This document shows, piece by piece, positions 1 through 12,034 of a stretch of DNA of 64,000 nucleotides. The stretch lies in contig JAJNNX010000038.1 of the NCBI GenBank assembly GCA_023159155.1, positions 372,001 to 436,000 on the forward strand. The letters run 5' to 3'. Below the pieces are notes generated by a model. That model saw only the letters and a list, made by a program, of their open reading frames with translations, made no database searches and was not told the origin of the DNA. Position numbers and translations under genes: made by a program. The stretch is from Ustulina deusta (lineage: Eukaryota > Ascomycota > Sordariomycetes > Xylariales > Xylariaceae). The first letter of the stretch is position 1. Each line of letters opens with the position of its first letter.

Positions 1-139
1 ATGCATCAAATATGGCGAGGTTGTTCCAGTCGAGATGTCATCTCCGGCTTCTACCCTCTTCCCCGACTTAGTCAAGTATAATTGGTGCAGGTACAGTCTA
101 CACTTATATATCCCCCATCTATATAGCGGCGTCGGCTCC

Positions 140-2352
140 CTACTGTTCACTTGTATTCCGACGACTCCGCACCATCTCGGCCTTTCCTACCACGGCCTCG
201 AGCGCGCCCATGAGTCCCGCCTCATCGTAGCACAACATGCCGTCTACCCTACGCCCGTATACACGAATACAGTCCACGCCGAGAGCAGCCAGCTCTGTCT
301 TGTTGACTTTCGGCACGCCTTCGCCTTCGAGGTAGAGCAGGTGCGTTACGTATTTCCGCACCTCGTCTGCGTCCCCGCAGGCTTCTTCGACGCCGCCTCC
401 GGCGCCTGTCTTGGCCCCTACCATGTCTTTATCGGGGTTATTGCTGTGGCCCGTGGCGAGATGCCCCTGAGTCTCGGCGCACGCACGCGCGATGGCGCGC
501 ACGAAATCCGTCGCCGTCAGCGGGTTGCTGCTCGGTCCCGTCTCGCGGTCCACGGTGGAATTGAGGATCAGGATCTTTTGCTGCGCTGGGGACGAGAGGG
601 AGGAGATGGCGCGCCCTACGCCCCGGAGAATGAGGCTCGGGATTAGGGAGGTGTAGAGCGAGCCGATGCTGTAGATTATGCTGATGGAGTGCGAGATGGC
701 GTTTATGACCTTGGGGTTTGGGGGTGGGTAGATCTCATGCCCATACGGGTTTATGTACCAGATTCGAGAGATGCGTGTGGGCAGGTCGTTGGCGTGCGGA
801 GACGAGGGAGATTTGGTGAATGTTAGGTACGGCTTGCGTAGGGAGGGTAAGGAGCCGGGCAGCGTGGCGTCTTCTATGCGGTCGTGGGCTTCTGTTTCAC
901 GGAGAACAATTTGAGGGTCTTCTTGGAGGAGGGGGTTTGGTAGTGGTAGGGGTGATGGTGGCGGTGGTGCTGTGGACGTTATGGTGATCGTGGGAGGTGT
1001 TGTTGAGGTTGAAGGGGTGGGAATGGAAACAGGAGTGAAAGGGGAAGCAGGAGGGTTCTCTGCTATTGCTGTTGCAGTGTCAGGTAGGCTCGTTGGGGCC
1101 GAGGGATGGGATATGGCGTTCTGTCCTGTGATTTGAGACCCATCTGCTAATCCCGCGCTGATGTGGTGCGTGAAGTTACTATTGATGGCCGGTAGGGTTG
1201 CCACTGTTGACGGGATTGCACAAATTGTCGACAGCAGATAGATAGCCGACTCGAGAGACCCGGTGAAGAGTCGTGCGCTGTGGTATTGTGTTAGATGAAT
1301 ACTATACCAGTTTCTTGTGGGTTCTTATGGTTATGGAATGGAGGTATGATAGGAGCAGAGGAGAAGTGCGAGGGAGGGCGAGTTTCAAACAAACAGAAAA
1401 CAAGGTTAGAAGTATCCGTTATCGCCTGCTATGTGAATTACATTGCTCTTCCCTAAACTTTCAATTTGTGCAGTCAAGGGAATAAAATAATAATAATAAT
1501 AGAATAGAATAAAAGAAACCGTGGATCACAAAAGAGACGTGAGCCATGACATACCCTGTCAGAAACAGATTCCCAATGCTAGCCTTTGCAAAATTGAAGA
1601 CGGAGCTTGGCCTCGCCCGTTTCACAATCTCCATATTCATGTGATTGAAAATGGAACGGATGAGTTCACGCTTCTCACTGGATATATCGGCCCACCGCTG
1701 GTGGCGTCCCTCGACTATGTCTAGCCATTCTGACCGAGCCGCGGACGGGTCCGAGGAGAGACGGTGGTTGAAGAGAGATTTCAGAGAGACTCTTTCTGCG
1801 TTTGTCTCCGAAGGTGGGATTAGACGGACCAGCCGACCTGTTTTTTTCTCTGGTGGTGAGCTTTGATTGATGGGTTATCTCATGCTTGAGTTGGGTTGAA
1901 GGATGAATATGAGCATGGGCTTTTGAACATGAAGTGATGTTGAACAAGAACCTACTGCGCACATCGCCAATGCCTATGGACTTCAGTGTCAGCGAATGAT
2001 CAAATAGAAGTAGAAAAATAACAATAATAAATGAATGAGGTCATGTTCCCTTCAAGACCACACCATCAAACACATAGCATTATGTTACGCATCAAAGATT
2101 AGGCATCAAAGACCGACCATGTGACCCCAAGTAAGTCGGCTCGGAAGAGAGTAAATAGAATGCAATCCTACCAGGCCCCCCGAAAACACGGATCAGCTCA
2201 GAAGAACTGCCGCCGTTGTCGCTGATGGGTATGATGTACTGCAGCGAGCAGTTCCTGCTCCTCCGCAGGTTCTCGAACACATCTACCAGGCTATTCGTTG
2301 CTGTCCCGCCACCGAAGACAACGATGCCCCGTGGTGGCTTGAAGGTGTCCAT
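140..2352 (-). CDS. CofD/YvcK-like (UPF0052 family) protein, four exons including an 18-nt microexon
   Basis: Reading right to left, the exons are 2352-2172, 1973-1956, 1837-1555 and 1277-140 (stop), giving 539 aa. The N-terminus has the family's nucleotide-binding GGGTATNSLVDVF motif (about residues 14-26) and ISDNGGSSSELIR. The motif GGPGIGDVRSRLVRL is only rebuilt when the tiny second exon (encoding IGDVR) is included. Exon 3 ends in SIGNLFLTG and exon 4 resumes with ARLFTGSLESAIYLL. The C-terminal half has LPGSLPSLRKP and IWYINPYGHEI, as in fungal homologues, after a Ser/Pro/Thr-rich insert at about residues 205-290. Known: bacterial and archaeal CofD transfers 2-phospho-L-lactate in F420 synthesis, and YvcK is a metabolic regulator. 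The role of the fungal proteins is not established, so I assign no reaction. All introns are GT...AG (198, 118 and 277 nt). The start is the first ATG before GGGTA. Confidence 0.88.
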
Positions 2353-2954
2353 TTGATCTCCTCTACTGCTTCTGTTTCTTTTGCTTTCGCGACGAGAAAT
2401 GATGAGATATCGAGGTTGGATGTTGAGGCCGTGGGGAGAGTAACAATCGATGGTTTATCGAGTCCGGGTAAATAATAGGTACCTACCTAGGTACCTCCTA
2501 TACCCATAAACGATAATTGATCCCGATTAGGTTAGACTTGTCATGTACATTAGACCAACCAATAGGCTTTTGTCCTACCTACCTACTTAGAGGTAGTATT
2601 GGCGATCATCCTATTCTATGTTTATGTTAGGTATCATAGGTAGGTAGTATATATAGGCCAGATAGGTCTGGCCAGTGGACGCTTCGACCTTAAATTGAGA
2701 GATGGCACCCAGCCGTGTTCACGATTTGGCTGGCAAAAACATCGAAATGAGAAAAAAAAAATTTTTCAAGACACGGCCGACAAGATTCATTACCCCTGGT
2801 AGAGGCAAACGACCCGACGCTTTTAGTCTAAATGCATACACTCTAACTCTAGAATATATATGTCTATATCTCAATCCATTCATCACCCCTTTTTGGTGTG
2901 GTGGTAGATAGACAAAGGCCCGGCCGGGGAGGTACACTTCGTTATGCGTGAGAT
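2353..2954. other. Intergenic region: CofD-like gene promoter and ATPase 3' end
   Basis: No gene is visible. The right part must carry the 3' UTR of the ATPase gene and the left part the promoter of the CofD-like gene, since both lie on the minus strand. It contains the dispersed palindrome-like motif (TAGGTACCTACCTAGGTACC around 2477-2496) and further TACCTACC and GGTAGGTAG runs at 2575-2650. Confidence 0.6.
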
Positions 2955-5900
2955 TCATCGATTACCCCCGGCCCATTCCTGGATTTTCCGTCTTCGTTCT
3001 TCTACTTTCCTCTCAAACTCCTCTACCTTAGCCAGCCGCTTCTTCTCTTCTTCGGCATCCCTTAATACTTGCTCGGCCGCTCTGCGTGCCTGCTCACGTT
3101 CCAGCTGGTCAGGTCGTCTGGCGGCAATATCACGTGGACGGTAATCGCTGAACAATCGCTTGAGCACTACTTCAATCACCCAGCACGCGGCATAATCGAG
3201 AATCATAATAGCCGTCATGGTTGTCTTGAACTCGTCGCTGAACTTGACTAGCTTCATCTGTTGGTTGATCTCGGGAATAAACTCGGTCGAGCAAGAAAAG
3301 GCAATAGCCGTCACACCGATGATGCCGTAAAACATGCCCTTGTTCTCCGAGAGAGACTCTCGGAAAGGTCTGCCTTGGTAGTTGACCGCGAACGTGGATA
3401 TCTGTTGGATGAGTTGCAAGAGGTAAACGGCGCTGTTCAGGAGCGAAGGCTTGAATTCTGCCTCTAGATCAATCATCTCGGAGCGTCTGCAACAAATTGT
3501 TAATTAGTAAGCTACGATGTGGGTGCTCATCTAAACAATCAAGGTGGCTACTTACGGCTCAAGCTTGTCACAAAATCGAGCAATATATATCAGGGTAACG
3601 ATATGAACCGCAAACTGGCCTAAAATCGAGCCGATGATGTAAAAGTTGAAGATGTGTGGTTGTGGTCGCTCTTTCGACAGCCCCTCAACAGACTTGGCTC
3701 GAGAGATGGACAGGAAGCAGACACTCATGAGCATACCACTAATTGTGATTTGACCGTCTCCAAATTTAATGCCTTCTAGATAAAGGACACTCAGACTGTA
3801 TGCACTGATCAGACAGTTAAGAGCCAAGATCTTGTACATCTGTATCGTGGCAACAAGTGTGCAACGGCCTTGACGGATGATGTTGGGGATGGCGATGACG
3901 TTCCGTAACTTGCTCGTGAAAGGTGCAGCAACAGATGCATCGCCCAGCTTCAGTGTCGGCGCCTCATCATCACCCATCTCTTGCTCCATCATAGCGCTGG
4001 TCATCTTATCGGCGAATCCCGCGGCCTTATTCATCGATTGTTGCTGTTTCGAGACATGAGTATCAGTGTGTTGTTGAGTAGCGACGGCAGCAGTGAGGCC
4101 TTCAAGACTATTGCCATTGATCCTAGCATACTCCTCGATCGTGACACCCTTCTTTTGCGCCTCTCGTTCGATTGCCTTTTGGTAATGAGGGTTAGAAGGA
4201 CCAGGTGGATAAAGGTGAGCGATCATGAAGGGTACAGGAGGTGCAGGTTGGTTGAATCTTTTCATGAGATCGACTTGCTTCTGGTACAGTTCTTTCATCT
4301 TGGTGTTGCGCGAGTGTTCGGCAATCTTATTCAAGTCATCCTGTGTTCCATTGAGTAAGGCGATACCAATATGGGCCTGTTTCAAAGCACCAACATCATT
4401 GGTGCCGTCTCCTGCCATGAGGGTGAAGTAGCCCATATCTTTGAGGCCGAGAAGGATTTCTTCCTTCTGCTTGGGAGAAACGCGGGCGTATACCCATGTA
4501 TAGCGTAGCAAAGCCCGCCAGGCAGCGCTGTTGTCCTTGAATTGGGCCAGCGCATAGCCTGTAACACAAATATCCTTGGACTTGATAATTTCAGGATCAA
4601 TAGGTTTGGATGCGTCAACCTCGATGTTGATCCGATCATCCACACTACGCCAGACAAGTCTCTGACCACCGTCGTTCTTCTCAGGAGCATCCAATATTAA
4701 AACATCTCGATCGACTATCTCGACCTCCCGCGCGACATGAACAGCCGTAAGTGGGTTGTCTCCAGTAATCATAACAACTCGGTGGCTACTCTCATTCAAC
4801 ATCTGGACGGCCTGCTTTGCATCGTCCTTCAAGGGGCATTGAAGGACTAGAAACCCGGCAAAGATCAGTTCGGCCTCAACCTTTTCTCGTTTCAGATCGT
4901 TGATCTTGCCAGAGCCCAATTCACTGTCGACAGTCAATTGCTTGTAGGCGAGAGCAAGAACACGAGATCCCCGTCGAGTAAAGTACTTGTATGTCTCTTC
5001 GTAGTCTTCCGGCACGGTCACCAACATTTTCATAATAGTCTCTGGTGCTCCCTTGACGCCGACAAAAGTACCTCGCATCTTCTGGCCCGTTCTGGGATCG
5101 ATAGCATTCACCGTGGCCACAGAACTCTGACGTTTCAAGACAGAGGAAAACTGAAAGCGACGTTTGATTTGAACATTTCCAGCTGTGGCTCGAACACCAG
5201 CAGTGGCCTTTGCAGCAAGGATATCGTTCTTGCCCAGCCCCCATCCAAGAGCATTCAAGGTTGCCTTCTCCATAGGATCGCCTACGATATCACCTTCCTC
5301 GAGCTTGACAAGGGCATGAGCCGTCGCAAGCACGAGAATTGTCTCTATTCCAGCTTCTTTGACAGGAGTCATATGGCTGTGAGCACCATTAGCTTCTCGC
5401 GGTGTGTTGGTACCGTCATGACCAAGTCCTAAACCGGCAATACCTTCAACAACGAGATCTTCGCCGGTTAAAGTACCAGTCTTGTCGAAGCAGGCCACGT
5501 CAATACGGCCGGCGAAGGGAATGCGGAAAGGCTCAGTACAGAAGATAGCAAACTTGGCTAGGGCGGCGAGACTCGTGTTGACGGCAAGACTAAGCTCCAT
5601 AGGCAATTCGGGAGGGACTACGCTGGTCACGATCAAGACGCAATCGAGGAGTAATTTGGATCGTTTGCGATCCTTCTTAACACCTTCATCCCACACGTAC
5701 CAGGAGGCAGCCAGGGCAAAGATCAAAAGGAACAGGATGAAAAGTAGAGCCTCGCGATTGTTTGCCGAGACTCGTTCGGTCGAGTAGATCATGGTCCGGA
5801 CAAGACTACCCTGGGAGGTCTCAAAACCGGTCTTTATGATGACAGCCATGACACCGTTGTCAGGTGGGATAGGAACACCAGAGGCGAGCTTGGGCTTCTC

Positions 5901-7104
5901 CTCGTCGGGATTCCCATGTGTCACCTGCAGAACCTTGGTGCCGCCCCACAAGAAAGCGTTTTTATCCAACCCTTCAGTGTCGATGGATGCGTCGCCAGGT
6001 CGCAATTGAATCGAGTCCTTCAATAATGGGGTACTCTCACCGGACAACATGGCCTCGTTGACGATGGCAGTTCCTTCGACTAAGAGCATATCACAAGCCA
6101 CGCCGCTGTCTTCTTTTGTGCGACCAACAGATACAAGGTCCCCGGGCACCAGTTTGTCGCTCTGTATCTCGGTCCACTTGCCCAGTCGGTAAACCCACAT
6201 GTCGTAAGGCTTGATGCTCATCCCACGGAACTCGGTGAGGGTTCTCTGGCGTTGCCAGACAACGGTGCTCTCGAAGGCAACGAGCATGAAGAGAGTGAAG
6301 AGGGAATAGTACCAATATTCGTCCAACATCCACAAACCGACACAGAAGATCTGGAAGACGAAGAAGGGGGCGACGGCGTGTTCCTTAAAGAGCTCAGTGA
6401 AGGTGGGGACGGGGATATCGAAGGTGTTGCTGCCATAGTATTGTTCAAGTCTCGAGAGTTCAGCCTGTGTAGCGATACCTCGACAATTCTGGAAGTCGTC
6501 GATACGAGGTTTGGGTTCGGCATCGATTGCGTAGGTCAGAGGGCTGAAGGATTGCTTGACAGGGTCATAGAGAAAGCGGCGTTTCTGGAATAGGAAGGAC
6601 AAACTCGTCTTATTATCGACCTATTAAGACGATCAAGAAGAGTTCATTAGCGAGACATGTTCTCTATACACACGTAGAACAGAAAGAAGAGGGCGAGACA
6701 GGGACAGGCAGGGTAGACGGGGCGGACGGAGCAGGCGGTACCTTGTCGCGAGAAATACTGCATATCTCAGCAGTGCCGGCGTTTGCGACGGGCACAACCT
6801 TGATGAGCTGGGCATCTTGGAGGTTCTTCGCCCTTTTTGCAGTGAAGGAAGCCTTGAGATCGACACTCCAATTCGTGCTCAGCCACACGAGACTCTGCAG
6901 AGTGATGATGGTGCCACACCAGACAAATGTCCATTCGGAAGAGGCGATGTGTTTCTCGTAGAGCGCCGGGGTGTAGAAGTAGCGGGCGAAGATGGGCCAT
7001 ATTATAGCGAACGGCCAAATGTAGGTATGGAAGTAGAGAGGGAGCGGCGACAGGAGCTCGGCGCTCTTGATCTGGGCATTGTCGACGAGGAGCGAGGGAG
7101 CCAT
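2955..7104 (-). CDS. SPF1: P5A-type P-type ATPase (Spf1/Cod1/ATP13A1 family)
   Basis: Three exons (7104-6742, 6620-3556, 3486-2955) encode 1319 aa, near the size of filamentous fungal Spf1. Exon 1 (121 aa) holds the N-terminal membrane hairpin region (FHTYIWPFAIIWPIFARY). The core shows the actuator loop LSGES (about 314), the P5A signature PPELPMELSLAVN (about 457-469) in M4, the phosphorylation motif DKTGTLTG with Asp about 500, the nucleotide domain KGAPE, TGDNPLTA, and the hinge GDGTNDVGALK. Exon 3 supplies the last membrane segments and a charged coiled-coil tail ending EWAGGNR. Known: P5A ATPases act in the ER membrane, removing mis-inserted tail-anchored and mitochondrial transmembrane helices; older work called them manganese pumps. 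Introns of 121 and 69 nt have good GT...AG ends (GTAAGT donor at 3555). The start is the ATG at 7104, within a normal-length N-terminus. Confidence 0.96.
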
Positions 7105-7344
7105 GGTGCAAACGAAATGCGACGGGCCCGGCGGCGGAACAGCAGTGCGACGGTGAGACGGTCGTTACGTCGATTTGGCGCTCATGGGGGAGGTCAGAGG
7201 GCCTAGGACATTGGGCAATATAAGGAAATTTAGTATGGTGGGAAGAGGAAGGGAGATTAGTGTGACATGTAAGACGATGACGAGGAGTTGATCAGTTCGG
7301 ATTTGGACAGATCGAAAGTCTGGCGCAGGTGTCCCCTCGGAGTA

Positions 7345-7737
7345 GTCCACCTATAATGGCCATGAAACCCCCCTAAATTAGGTACTTAGATAGGCAGGTA
7401 CCTATGGTCACAACTAAGTTGGTAGGTACCTATAGGTAGTTGAATGTGCGCCAAGCATTACAGCAAATACTGGTCTGACCAACTCTAAAGGTAATTTTTT
7501 ATAACTAGCTATTAAAGCTTTTATCCTAGATAGTTTTAACTTTTTGAAGTTATTGTATAACTTATATATAAATGATTATATTAATTTTATTTTCCTATGT
7601 TAAAAGTGTTCCAAGGTTATATAGCTTAGTTATACAATATGGTTAACACAGTTAAAGTCAAAGCAACCTGGAAGTTGAAGTACTTGCATTGGCGACCTAG
7701 CCTCCATAGGGGATTTTTATGGCCATTGTAGGTGGCC
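7345..7737. mobile_element. MITE-like element with about 26-bp terminal inverted repeats and TA target duplication
   Basis: The left end (7345-7374) and the reverse complement of the right end (7708-7737) share GKCCACCTAYAATGGCCAT followed by RAAA and a C-run, with only a few mismatches. Both ends are bordered by TA (7343-7344 and 7738-7739), as expected for Tc1/mariner-type insertion. The 393-bp body has no ORF. Its left part carries GGTACCTA motifs and its core (about 7495-7640) is very AT-rich with repeated TATA, TTAAC and TTATA words. It lies about 240 bp upstream of the ATPase start codon, so it could affect that promoter. The family is not recognised. Confidence 0.6.
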
Positions 7738-8115
7738 TACTAAACGGTAGGATGCGGCTCAAACTGCACTACTTAACCTAACCTAGGCAGACCAAACATT
7801 TTTCTTTTTAGTTGTGAATTAGGCCCCTCTTTTTGCTTGTCATGCCAAGCATAGTGGAGTATGCACACACGCACTACATATACGTCTCACTCCGCTAGGT
7901 ACCTGCTTCACGTCAGTTTCTTACCTACTTCTACAAGCTTCAGTCTTGGAGCTAACCGCTACGAATACTACTCTATAGTGCACAAACCTGGCCGTGGAAA
8001 CTCCCGATTTCGTGACGTCGTAGTTACCGAGGTATTAATGAATAGAGGTATCTTCAGGACCTACTTAGGTAAAGAAACTACCATTACATCCTGACACTGC
8101 CCACAGTATCCTTCC

Positions 8116-9023
8116 TCCCGCAGAACCCCCGATATCCACGTCCTATATGATTGTCTTCGGGACGCTTCCCATAAGGAAAAGATTTTCCCACACGACATAC
8201 AAGCTGATCTCCAATTGTTTGATGTTTATCCCCCACCAAGCTCTTTCCACAACCCTGAAAGTAGCAATCCCCAGGCCAAAGCAACTCTGGACAAGCTATA
8301 TAATGCTGTGTAGGCGAGTTCGGACTCGTCAGAGCACCAACACGACGAAAGTGATTGGAATCAGCTTGTTCACTCGCCGCTACTACGCATGGTCTTCTGT
8401 TCTAAGGTGCTAGCTACCACGGAGCTTTTTCTGGCCAACCTGAACGAGATAGAAACCCGCGCACGATATGAGCCTGTCACGTATGCTACAATTGCCGGCG
8501 ACTCTATTCCATTCGTCCAACGGCTGGGGCAGGAGGCCGAACTCGCATGCTCTGTTGAGATCACAAAGATTGGGTCGGCATTCTGGCGTCACTAACATCT
8601 AGTGCAGACACTGGTATCAGTATTGCTTGTTTTCAACCCCCTTTAAGTAGCAAGAAAGTCTATTACACCATAGTCTAGTCACAATAGATCACCGGCTTGT
8701 AACGGTCCCCATGACCAAGGTAGTTGATCCAATTTGGAACTTATACTTTGTATGTGATCTCGACAGCCGTATCCATGTTTACGCACCCTTGTTCATCGGT
8801 TCCCCGGCAGACCTTGCTTGCTTACTCGTTGTTCACCTCACTTGTGACTATCCGAGAATGGATTGAACCGACCTTTTTCGAAGCTATGAAGAAGCGGTTC
8901 ATGTGTGGCGTACTAGACACGGTGGAAGAGGAGGGAAAAGGAGTGGAAGACGTTGTATCAGGACCGAATGCGACTGACTCCATACTTCCAATGCATTGGC
9001 CATCCGAGTTCCCTGGAGCGTAA
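8116..9023 (+). pseudogene. Decayed fungal PD-(D/E)XK nuclease-like gene
   Basis: One frame from 8116 reads DIHVLYDCLRDASHKEKIFP, then a TAG near 8310, then SSDSSEHQHDESDWNQLVHS PLLRM in the same frame, ending at TAA 8593-8595. After a degenerate gap, 8690 onward reads VTVPMTKVVDP and RIHVYAPLFIGSPADLA. The sense then moves to another frame (LLAYSLFTSLVTIREWIEP TFFEAM) that is open to the stop at 9021-9023. The order (N-terminal helix, S..C.xxxHDExxWN.xVHxPLL, then xIGSxxDLxxxYxxxxSLxxxxxWIExxF) is that of the large fungal family of PD-(D/E)XK nuclease-like proteins. At least one internal stop and one frameshift make it a pseudogene. The family match is by memory of conserved positions and is moderately sure. 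Confidence 0.5.
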
Positions 9024-9738
9024 CACCTAGAGGGTGAGAACCTCATCTGATTGGCGATCTAAAACCTGTGCTCAAACAACGAATTGGATATTGGGGTCCT
9101 TCCGGGAGTAGATAAGGGTAATTTTCGCGACGTTATGAGATATGTTAAACATGATGTAAACGGAACAGGTGTCGGGAAAGATTGGTACGGAACCGGAGCG
9201 CGACGTTAGGGCTGAATTTTTACTATATATTCTAGGTCTACTGGTATGTTCGAGGTCGAATAGCCTGTTATCACTGACTAACTCTTAATCCGGGGAAATG
9301 ACCGTTGATACCCCCCTGTAGTTAGTCCAATAAAAGAAATTTAACTGAGACATTATGATATAGTAGTCATAGAGTACTCCTTAGTAACATTTCCTCCCCC
9401 TACTAGTCTAAGTTGTTGAAAGCAATGAGCTCTGACGCTGGTGTAGGTGCTGATGAAGCGGTATTGACCCAACCATGTATGTGCCCGGTTCCCGGACCTG
9501 TCGCAGGAAATCATTGTAGAAGCAATTAAGCATATTCATATCCAAGCTTATGAGTGGCCATTTGAACCCGAAGCTGATTGATTCGACAGTTTTAATAACC
9601 AGATCTATTCTGGTCCTAGTATAATAGGTCTACAAAACTATACATTAGCGTTAATGTCACTATTAAACCTCTTCCCCCCCCAGCTATGAGTGGGACTGCC
9701 CACGTTACTAGGGTCAAATCAAGGATATTGTAGTACGG

Positions 9739-10062
9739 TTATCGTCGAGTGGTTGGATTCGACGGAGTCGCGAACGGTGTGGCCAATTTGTTTCGCACGC
9801 CGCAGATGACCTGCTGCTTCCGGGCCTCTCCCGCCTTCTTCCTCAGGAGTTGGATTAGCAAGGGCTTACTTAAGCTGGCGTTTATGGGTAAGGAGACTAT
9901 TCGAAGATGCAGATGAATAGCGGACCGAACAATAGTATGTTGAAAGGGGCGAACCTGATGACACTTCATACAGAGTCCTACGCAGTTCTGACAATCATAC
10001 TGTACTTCCGAAAGGCTTTGTTTGCAGAGGTAGCAAACCATACAAGCAGCCCTTGCGCTCAT
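9739..10062 (-). CDS. Possible cysteine-cluster fragment (ZZ/zinc-ribbon-like), uncertain
   Basis: This is a 107-aa ATG-started ORF. Residues 10-35 hold three CxxC pairs (CYLC, CQNC, CMKC) in an aromatic context (VQYDCQNC), followed by H-rich residues (HQ, QH, HLH), which resembles ZZ-type zinc fingers of fungal ankyrin proteins. The C-terminal half is basic and shows no motif. It may be the last exon of a decayed gene rather than a protein in its own right. Function unknown. Confidence 0.2.
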   Translation of the reverse strand: MSARAACMVCYLCKQSLSEVQYDCQNCVGLCMKCHQVRPFQHTIVRSAIHLHLRIVSLPINASLSKPLLIQLLRKKAGEARKQQVICGVRNKLATPFATPSNPTTRR

Positions 10063-11859
10063 GTTCTTTTACTACCATACTTTGTTTATGTCCCTAGCCG
10101 TCCGCCGGCTCGGCCTCGGTCTGCTCACTCTCCCCCTCCAGTTCTAGGCTGTCCTCTGCTTCCTTTTTTAAACACAGCTAGCCCAGCTTCGTCGACGGTC
10201 TTCTATTTAGCTAGTCTCTTTCTCGGCTAGTCTGTCGACTGGATTGTTGGCTTGAGGACACAGCCCTAAGACATGATCTGGACGAATGATGGAGGCATTG
10301 ACACCACAGGTCGGGCAAAGGCAAACAGAATACTGTTGTTGGCACTGGTATCATGCCAAAGCACTAAGGTTCTCAAAGCATAAAAGGCATTCGAGGTTAT
10401 TCTTCCGACTTGATTGGTTGTACGCATTTGCCGAAGCATGGTGAGATGCCGGCTTTCTGAGCGCAACTGGCTGTGTCCGAGGGCCGCGTAACGGCACGCT
10501 TTATATCGCGCGTTTTGCGTTTGGCCAGCTGCTTCCGAGATTGCAATGCAGCAGAAAAACATGTTAAACAGTGTTGTTGCGTTAATAAGTAAGCACCTTT
10601 TCGTTGGAATACTTAGGATGGGGTTAGGAGGTAAATGGCAGGGGGATATGGTTGGCGCTAGACAATTTATAGTATAGTAGTCTGTACTCCAATTCTCTAA
10701 TTCCCATCTTACGCTCTTTACCTTCACGGCGTCTGTCACATACTTGCCGAAGGGCGGGAAGCGCAAGACGGAAGAGTGAACTACAGCGGAGTTGATCTAC
10801 ATTACTACTAATGTATGGAGTGTAGCACCTATACGAGGATCACACTACAGTACGGGTCTCCCCGCAATTTCTAGTGTATACTACCTGGAACTCGTCGAAG
10901 TGCCGTCCCCTGTCGCCGACATGGACCCCATTCCCGACTCATTCTCATCATCCATCCCTTGCCAAAAACAGGCAAGCATTTCGATCGGGAAGCCAGCCGG
11001 CCGGAGGAGACTCCACGTGGGAGAATTGCCCGCACTGCAGCAGACAGGGCGAGGTGAGGTGGGTGAGGTAAGGCTTCTACGTCACGACCTCTCACGTAAC
11101 AGTGCAACAGGCGGGCTTATTTCGAATGTAGTGTACAGCAGCCATATGCGTGCATTGTCCGACATCGAAATATCTAGGTGTCCGTCGGCATCCATCGATT
11201 GTAACTACCGGATAATGGACCGCGAGTCGTCTAACTCGGTTACGTGTTAGGCGATGCAAGTCCATGATAAAGTCAGCATTGACAAAGGCGGGGCTAGCAG
11301 GGATATTGCGGTTTGGTTCCGTAACCTCACCGTTGCTCGAGGCGGACGACTTGGTGGCAGCCCACTCTTGTCACGAGAAGTGGCCTCCAGCGTCCGGCCG
11401 TCTGCTGTGAACAGCACCGTTGGCCGTCAGGTGTCTGGATAGGCCCGTGCTGGGAAACATGTGAGACATACCGTGCAGGACTGGCAAGCTTTCTCATTGG
11501 AGCAAATACCGACTTTGGCTGCTACCAAAACATCTTGCCTAAGTACCCAGATTGCACGTCACCAACGTCCCCTCAGTTCGAACTACACTAGCCAAGTGAA
11601 TGACTGTGGGTGGTGCTGCTGTTGGTGACGGGATGCTATTGCCACAGCTAGGATGATCATCCGAGATGGAAACTCCCCAGTCGCTTACACCCCACGCTAG
11701 GTACGCCGTGGCAGCGATGGCGGTAGTGAGCGTGTCCACACTATCTCTTTTGGCTCTCGGGGGGGCTATTATATCCTGAGCTGACCGAAGTCGTGTCCCA
11801 CGGCAAACGTGGCTGGGGGTTAATCGAGCTAGTATCCACGCAAAGAGGGATTTCCTTTC

Positions 11860-12034
11860 ATATCTGTATATAGAGCCCGGCCCCTCCCCCTTCCACCCCG
11901 TTCGAGCTTCCTGTCAGAGGGGACTTGTGTGCGATATCATATGCTTACACGACCTTCCCACTACGGAAACTCCAGGCAGGCAAATAGACACAGAAAGGCA
12001 AACACATACAAGGTCTGTCTTACTGTAAGACAAG
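11860..12034 (+). promoter_or_regulatory. Core promoter and leader of the MetE-like gene
   Basis: A TATA-like GTATATAGAG lies at 11866-11875, followed by a C/T-rich tract (11878-11910) and a purine-rich leader up to the ATG at 12035. Such a TATA-like box followed by a pyrimidine tract is common at fungal transcription starts. No mapping data are available. Confidence 0.35.

Larger units (their letters stand above)
9024..12034. other. Relic-rich intergenic region with no supported gene
   Basis: No intact gene is visible. A short minus-strand ORF (10062-9739) contains CYLCKQSLSEVQYDCQNC then LCMKCHQ, a Cys-pair spacing like a ZZ or zinc-ribbon finger, but it has no recognisable partner exons. 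Just upstream on the minus strand, about 10173-10100, an acidic stretch (KKEAEDSLELEGESEQTE) ends in a stop. These look like fragments of decayed genes. The right end (11800-12034) is the promoter of the MetE-like gene. Confidence 0.4.
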
